From Talpa occidentalis (lineage: Eukaryota > Chordata > Mammalia > Eulipotyphla > Talpidae): a stretch of 64,000 nucleotides of DNA. This document shows positions 59,096 through 64,000 of this stretch, piece after piece. The notes beneath the pieces were generated by a model. It ran no database searches, was not told the origin of the DNA, and saw nothing but the letters and a program-made list of their open reading frames with translations. Position numbers and translations under genes: made by a program. The DNA lies in the NCBI RefSeq assembly GCF_014898055.3, contig NW_026555331.1, positions 111,287,194 to 111,351,193 of the forward strand, given 5' to 3'. Each line of letters opens with the position of its first letter. Within the stretch, counting starts at the first letter, position 1.

Positions 59096-59829
59096 AGGGC
59101 TGAATGGCTCATCTCAATTAGCACAGGAAACATTACAAGGTGTAGAATTCAGATCTGCCACTTCCTGGAATCCTGTGCCACACCCCTCTTTGAACCCACT
59201 GTGCAAGATGCAAATGCATTTTTAGTATCCTTGCTGTCCATCTGCCTCTCTACAACAAAGCAGACTCCTATTTTGCAGAAAAAAAATATAATTTAGAAGA
59301 TCTCACTTCTCCTATTGCTCAAATTTCTGACTAAAATGTATGAGTACCTCCATAGAGAAGGTGGAAAACTGTAACCAGTCAATATTTTCTACTCTTGAAT
59401 GCTTCCTAGTTAGGGAAGCAGTGCCAGCTTTAGCCTGAATGATTTTTAAATGATCTGTGTTTTTCAATTACCAATGCCATGCTAGTCCTTCATTAGTGTG
59501 GATAATAAAGAAATGATTACAATAATGCCTGCCAGATGGCATATCATGGGGAAAGCCTTTGAGGATTTAGGAGTTAATATTTGTGCTATATGAGTGCCTA
59601 CATTTGTTGAACAAATATAGCATTAAAAGCAACCTTTAAAGCAAATCACATCAAGTGAATATTCATTGAGTCTTTGGAAAGGCTTATCAAGGGCTGGTAG
59701 CTTAAGGTCACATTCTCCAAGGGGAGACAGGATTTGATGGTTGCAGCAGACTACTTGGGAGCTCTGTCAACTTCCACACACCTCTCACTCCTCATCTTCC
59801 CATGCAGGAGAGAGAAGTATGTGGGAGTT

Positions 59830-60025
59830 TCAACAGACTCCAGGGAACAGTAATTCCCACCCTAGGATGCACCTGAAAATCCTCTGGGGAGCTTTGAAAA
59901 AGTCCTGACTTCCAAACTATAGCCCAAATCAGTTCAATAAGAACTTGGATTGGGAATGAAGCAACTAGATTTTTAAAGCTTCCCAGATGGTTCCAATGTC
60001 AGTTAGGGCTCAGAACACTTTCCCA
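59830..60025. mobile_element. MER5A-like relic
   Basis: 'gcacctgaaaatcctctggggagctttgaaaaagtcc...tagatttttaaagcttcccagatggttccaatg' has both MER5-like inverted halves. Confidence 0.65.
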
Positions 60026-60026
60026 A

Positions 60027-60205
60027 ATCATGATTCTCAAGTTTGAGTATGATCAGAATTTCCTGGCGATCTGTTTAAGTAGATTGTTGGGCACCACCCG
60101 CAAAGTTTCTGATTCAGTGTGTCTGAGGTATTGCCTGAGACCTGACATTCATACAAGTTCCCAGGAGTTGCTGATGGCCTTTGGACCACACTTGGAGAAT
60201 TAATG
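60027..60205. mobile_element. MER5-type relic
   Basis: 'atgattctcaagtttgagtatgatcagaatttcctgg...gcaccacccgcaaagtttctgattcag...ttcccaggagttgctgatggcctttggaccacacttggagaat' follows MER5-family order. It abuts the previous copy. Confidence 0.65.
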
Positions 60206-60303
60206 TGTTAAGGCCACTGAAACACAAAGTCAGAGTGTGTTAGAGACCTATACCCACCAGCTATTGGAGTTGGAACTTGAGTTCCAGTACCAAGTGTTTG
60301 CTT

Positions 60304-60436
60304 AGGAAAACCCACATCCCCGTTCCACTTCCACTACCACACCACACCACACCACACCACACATCTTTTATTTTTCCCTGGACTAAATAGTTAAAGTATT
60401 TTTCTAACTTTTCTGACATACCTTTCTGTTCAAATG
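60304..60436 (+). repeat. Long inverted repeat, left arm
   Basis: 133 bp from AGGAAAACCCACATCC to CTGTTCAAATG. Its reverse complement matches 61758-61877. It contains an (ACCAC)n array at about 60336-60362 that is expanded relative to the right arm. Confidence 0.85.
60336..60362. repeat. (ACCAC)n pentanucleotide array
   Basis: Five consecutive ACCAC/CACAC units inside the left inverted-repeat arm. Confidence 0.93.
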
Positions 60437-60834
60437 TCCTGTACCAAGTTTTTGGTTAGGCAGTGGCTTTTACTGAAACATTCATTTTAGCGACACATGC
60501 ATTCTCAGAGTTGACACAGTTGATAATGGCTAATTCACATATTTATATAGGGAAGCACTAAAGAGCATGTGACTCTGTGACACCCCCGCCCCTTTCCCCA
60601 ACATAGTTGAAAGTTCCAAAAAGTACTAGAAACAGCATCTAGGAATCTTTGGATTCTTCCCTTGGTCTCTCTACATTAAATTAAAAAAAATAATGGTTTG
60701 GATGAAAACAGAGAAGACATGGTATCAAATCTGATATAAGAGTGAACAAGATGGCAAATATGTTGAGGAACAGCAAAAAGACTGTGGCCAAGTAGGCTTG
60801 GCACTGGTGGCATCATACCAGGCTCTCTCTAAAC

Positions 60835-60990
60835 CTGTGGTTTCATTTAATCTTCCAACTTCCTAATGAGACAAGATTACTAACTAGGTAAATGTCATTC
60901 TTCTCTTCCTAAAGGTAAGGGTCAGAACTTGTGACTTGTATAAGATCACAGCCAGTATGAGGCAGAGTCTTCACTTCAATTCTATAACTT
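60835..60990 (-). mobile_element. MIR SINE relic
   Basis: 'gtttcatttaatcttccaacttcctaatgagacaagattac' and 'gacttgtataagatcacagccagtatgaggcagag' fit complement MIR. Confidence 0.6.
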
Positions 60991-61757
60991 TGCATGCTAT
61001 TTAGGTTAAAAGGGTCTTGAAGAGTAGGAAAATGAGCTCCATTAGTAAGAGAATTTAAACAGAGAAACGCAAAGTTCCATAGAAAGATATGTTTTAATGC
61101 AAGTACACATCTAGACAATGAGGTAAATCTGGGTTACATATAATTCGTGAGAGTCCAGCTCCTCATCATTAAAATTTGATTCCTTTAGGTAAAGCACAAA
61201 GGAGCTGCATGAAAGAAATACCCAGGAAGTGCTACAGATTTAGGCCAAAAAAATTCTAAGCCTGTTCCCTTCCCCACTGTACCTTCCTCTCCCTGCACAT
61301 TCACTGTTCTTTGCCTGATCTCCCTAATACCTCTGCTAGTTTCTGAAATTTCACCAGCTACCTCTTGTCTTTCAACCCAGCTCTGTTGACCCTGGTTTGC
61401 AAGTCCATAACTAATATTTTGTGCAAAGGCTCTGGTTTAATTGAGCTCTGGAACTATCCATAGTTATCCACAGTCACAAAGGTAATCTCTTCTTGGGAAT
61501 GTTCCACTAGCTAACAGAGATTCCATAATCATTTAGATTACTAAGAATAAGAGTTGGCAATAAGTCCAAGAGGAACCAATTTTACTTGGCAATCAGAGGC
61601 TATAACATGTTGGGTTTTATTAACAGGAGCACAACAGAGGCAATTCTACTGACTTGATCACCAGTGGACATAGCACACAGTCTGCTGTCCACAGTGAGAG
61701 CTGGCTCCTGACTCACAAGAAAACATGCACAGAAGAGGGGCCAGGAGGTGCCAGAAG

Positions 61758-61877
61758 CATTTGAACAGAAATGTAGGTTAGAAAAGTTGGAAAATTACTT
61801 TAGATATTTAGTCCAGGGAAAAAGGAAAGATATGTGTGGTGTGGTGGTAGAAGTGGAATGGGGATGTGGGTTTGCCT
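61758..61877 (-). repeat. Long inverted repeat, right arm
   Basis: 120 bp from CATTTGAACAG to GGGTTTGCCT, the reverse complement of 60304-60436 with a shorter GGTGT array. Confidence 0.85.
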
Positions 61878-64000
61878 GTGATTGTCATTAGACATCCAAA
61901 GGATTAATATTATTCCTTACAGCTATAAAACAAAAAAAAGATTAACAGAGTAGTTCCTGTCCTTAGAAGTACTAAGGCAGGGACAAGATGTAGTAGAGAG
62001 AAATAAAGGGTAGAGGATTGGAGCAAGTGACTGCTAGGTGCCTGCTTCATTCTTTCTCGTATCAGGTAATTTGGGATGTCTACTACTGTGGGAGGCAGAA
62101 AGGATAAAATACACCCAATGATGAATTTAAAACAAAATAACATGCAACTTCAAGAAATTCTGTCTTAGAAGTGGTTTATTAAAAGTCTTAACAATACAGC
62201 TTGAAATCTGTACATGCACACACACAGACACACATGTACTTTCAAATAATGTCACATGTACACACAATGGGAAATCTTACACTAAAAATTTTGGGTTTAA
62301 GGTGAACTTTCTTCATTAAAAAATAATGTCCCTTTCAAAAATGCCTTTAAAAAGTCATTAAAGGTCATGCAAATGCCCTGTCAACAGTTCATGAGAATCT
62401 GGGTTCATTATTCACTCTCTCACTGTTAGCTTGAAGAAGCAAAGCTGAGATTTACTGAACAAAAGGGTAAACTTGAACATTGCTTATCTTATACATTGAT
62501 TCAACAGTCAATACAGAGAAATAACATAAAAACTCAATTAAAAATGCCTTGGGAATAAATTTCCCTTAAAATGAAGCTGTTTGTTTTTTTTTTTAAAGCT
62601 TTCATGAATAATGAAAAAATGCTGTCACAGTTTATAAAGATATCTGCCATTTTTTCTACTGAGCTGAACACACTGCAGGCTTCTGAAAAATTCTAGCCCC
62701 ATACTCAGGGCAACAACCCCTTACTCTTTCATTCCTTTACTCCCAGCTCCAATTTTTTTTTTTTTTTACTACTCTTTTAAGAACCACTTTTCTTCCATCT
62801 CTTGTACATTAAAATAGGAGGTGAACTAGAATAGTCAGGCACAAAGAGTTTTTTCACTCTCATCTATAGACACTATATCACCATTCCCCATCCCTAGGAA
62901 GAACACAGCCTCCTGCATATGTTCAGCAAAGGACACAGACAGGGGCAACCATCACTCCAGGGTGGGCCTGGCTAATCAATCACATAGCAAATGAATCCCC
63001 TTTCCTTCCAGTGCAGCACAGTGATCCCGGCAGCCTCTGGAAAGGAGCAGCAGCACAGAAGAAGAAACCTCTTTGCTGGGGCTGAGTCAGCAGATGGACT
63101 CCCAGGAGGAAGCCAAGGGGATGTAGGGGCTTGTGCGCTGCATCTCAGCCTCTCTAGCATCCAGCACTGCGGGCTCTCGTACATCAAGGGTAACAATGAT
63201 GTTACCAACTCTACTAACAGGAGCAGTAGTTTACACACACATAGCACTTAAGGGGTGTTGAGGACAGTACCAAGCCAGGGGCCATTCTGCAGCCCACAGG
63301 CCAAGTTGGGTCCCACCACTTACTTTTGTACAGTTCTGAAATTTTTTGAAGGATGTATTTTTTTACATTTTCCTTTTTTTTTTTAAAGAGAAGACTCTGT
63401 GACCTGTGGACATTACATGAAAGTCAATTTTCGACAATCATAAAGAAAGTTTTCTTGGAACACAGCCAGGCTCATTCATTTACATAGTGTTTGTGGCCCC
63501 TTTCACATATGACCTGTAAATTCCAAAATATTGACAAGAAATGTTTACTGACCCTTATTGGCCCTGACAGAAATTCTGTGAGTTAAGAAAAGCAGTTTTC
63601 CTTCTTTAATCGAAAGTTAAAAATCTCATCTAGCAAAAAATGCTCATGCTTTGCTCCCTGGACAACAAGTCAACCCCTTTGTAAAGGTTCAATGTTTACT
63701 CCCCTGGATAAATGATGATTTTCAAGATTCTCGAAGGTTTAATAGGATAAAGTTTGTGTCCTGCAAATGTCAGGATGAAGGAGATGCTTTCTGTATCTTG
63801 GGCCTTTAGGCTCCTTCTCCCTTCTGTTAGAAGGCAGACCTCAGAGGATGACTTTGATAAATCCAGATATGAAGGAGTACCTGCATCTCGTGTCAGGGAT
63901 CTGGATTGTGGCTGGCAAGCAACTTCTTCCTTCCTCCCTTCAGTGTAGCTCTTACAAATGGTAAAGTCTGACTTTAAATTTGGAGACTGGAACTTCTTGT
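61878..64000. other. Intronic end of the window, unassigned
   Basis: Apart from the short CA run, no repeat family, exon or RNA gene was recognised. The plus and minus frames at 62972-63251 overlap and have no family. Confidence 0.45.
62214..62238. repeat. Short (CA)n microsatellite
   Basis: CACACACACAGACACACATG run with one G. Confidence 0.85.

Larger units (their letters stand above)
55197..64000 (-). other. ELMO1: ELMO1 intron upstream of exon 55092-55196 (partial)
   Basis: Sequence upstream of the TTTTTTTCAG acceptor on the minus strand. No other ELMO1 exon is visible up to 64000. It is mostly single-copy sequence with old MIR and MER5 relics and one inverted-repeat structure. Confidence 0.88.

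Noticed and set aside
1..64000. A previously undescribed multi-gene system, CRISPR array, phage or operon
   Set aside because: The window is vertebrate intron with two ELMO1 exons. Nothing resembles clustered coding genes, regularly spaced repeats or bacterial signals.

Overview
This is a piece of a mammalian genome. It lies almost entirely inside introns of one protein-coding gene, ELMO1, which runs on the minus strand. Two coding exons are visible. One is at 55092-55196 (105 bp, 35 codons) and the next is at 26249-26357 (109 bp, 36 codons plus one base). They join in frame across a 28,734 bp intron and encode a contiguous part of the ELMO domain. The rest of the window is the downstream intron (1-26248), the intron between the exons, and part of the upstream intron (55197-64000). 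No other host gene, RNA gene, CRISPR array or bacterial-type feature was found. Nearly all open reading frames in the window are chance ORFs or pieces of transposable elements.

The host is a placental mammal, shown by MIR, L2, MER5, MLT1 and Tigger relics plus active-type L1. The lineage clue is a tRNA-derived SINE of about 260 bp, present in ten clear copies. It begins GGCCTCCCTGGTGGCGCAG and ends in (AAATA)n. It is not Alu, the carnivore SINE, the cetartiodactyl CHR SINE, equine ERE or vesper-bat VES. I think it best fits the Rhin-1 type of Old World rhinolophoid bats, but that is from memory and was not checked by search.

Layout: 0-6 kb holds a Tigger-like DNA transposon with TA duplications, an old L1, and three solo LTRs of one endogenous retrovirus (ERV) family, the third split by an L1. 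6-11 kb holds two SINEs and a 3 kb L1 with a 15 bp target-site duplication (TSD) and an inverted 5' half. 11-26 kb is mostly single-copy sequence with L2, L1M, MIR, two SINEs and another inverted L1. The first ELMO1 exon is at 26.3 kb. 27-31 kb carries a locally duplicated segment around a second ERV LTR. 32-36 kb is a dense mix of SINE, MER5, MIR, a (TATGT)n array and L1M. 36-41 kb is mainly unclassified. 41.9-45.8 kb is a deeply nested stack of L2, L1M, MLT1 and three younger LTRs, one reduced to 72 bp. 46-53 kb has a C-rich tract, five SINEs, an L1 3' end and a long L2. The second ELMO1 exon is at 55.1 kb. 56-64 kb holds MIR and MER5 relics and a 1.6 kb interval bounded by about 120-130 bp inverted arms.

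I found no novel multi-gene system. The most notable items are structural: three separate twin-primed L1 insertions with recognisable TSDs, a 72 bp LTR that keeps both ends and its 4 bp TSD, the clustered LTR family, and several local duplications or inverted repeats that I cannot assign to a known family.
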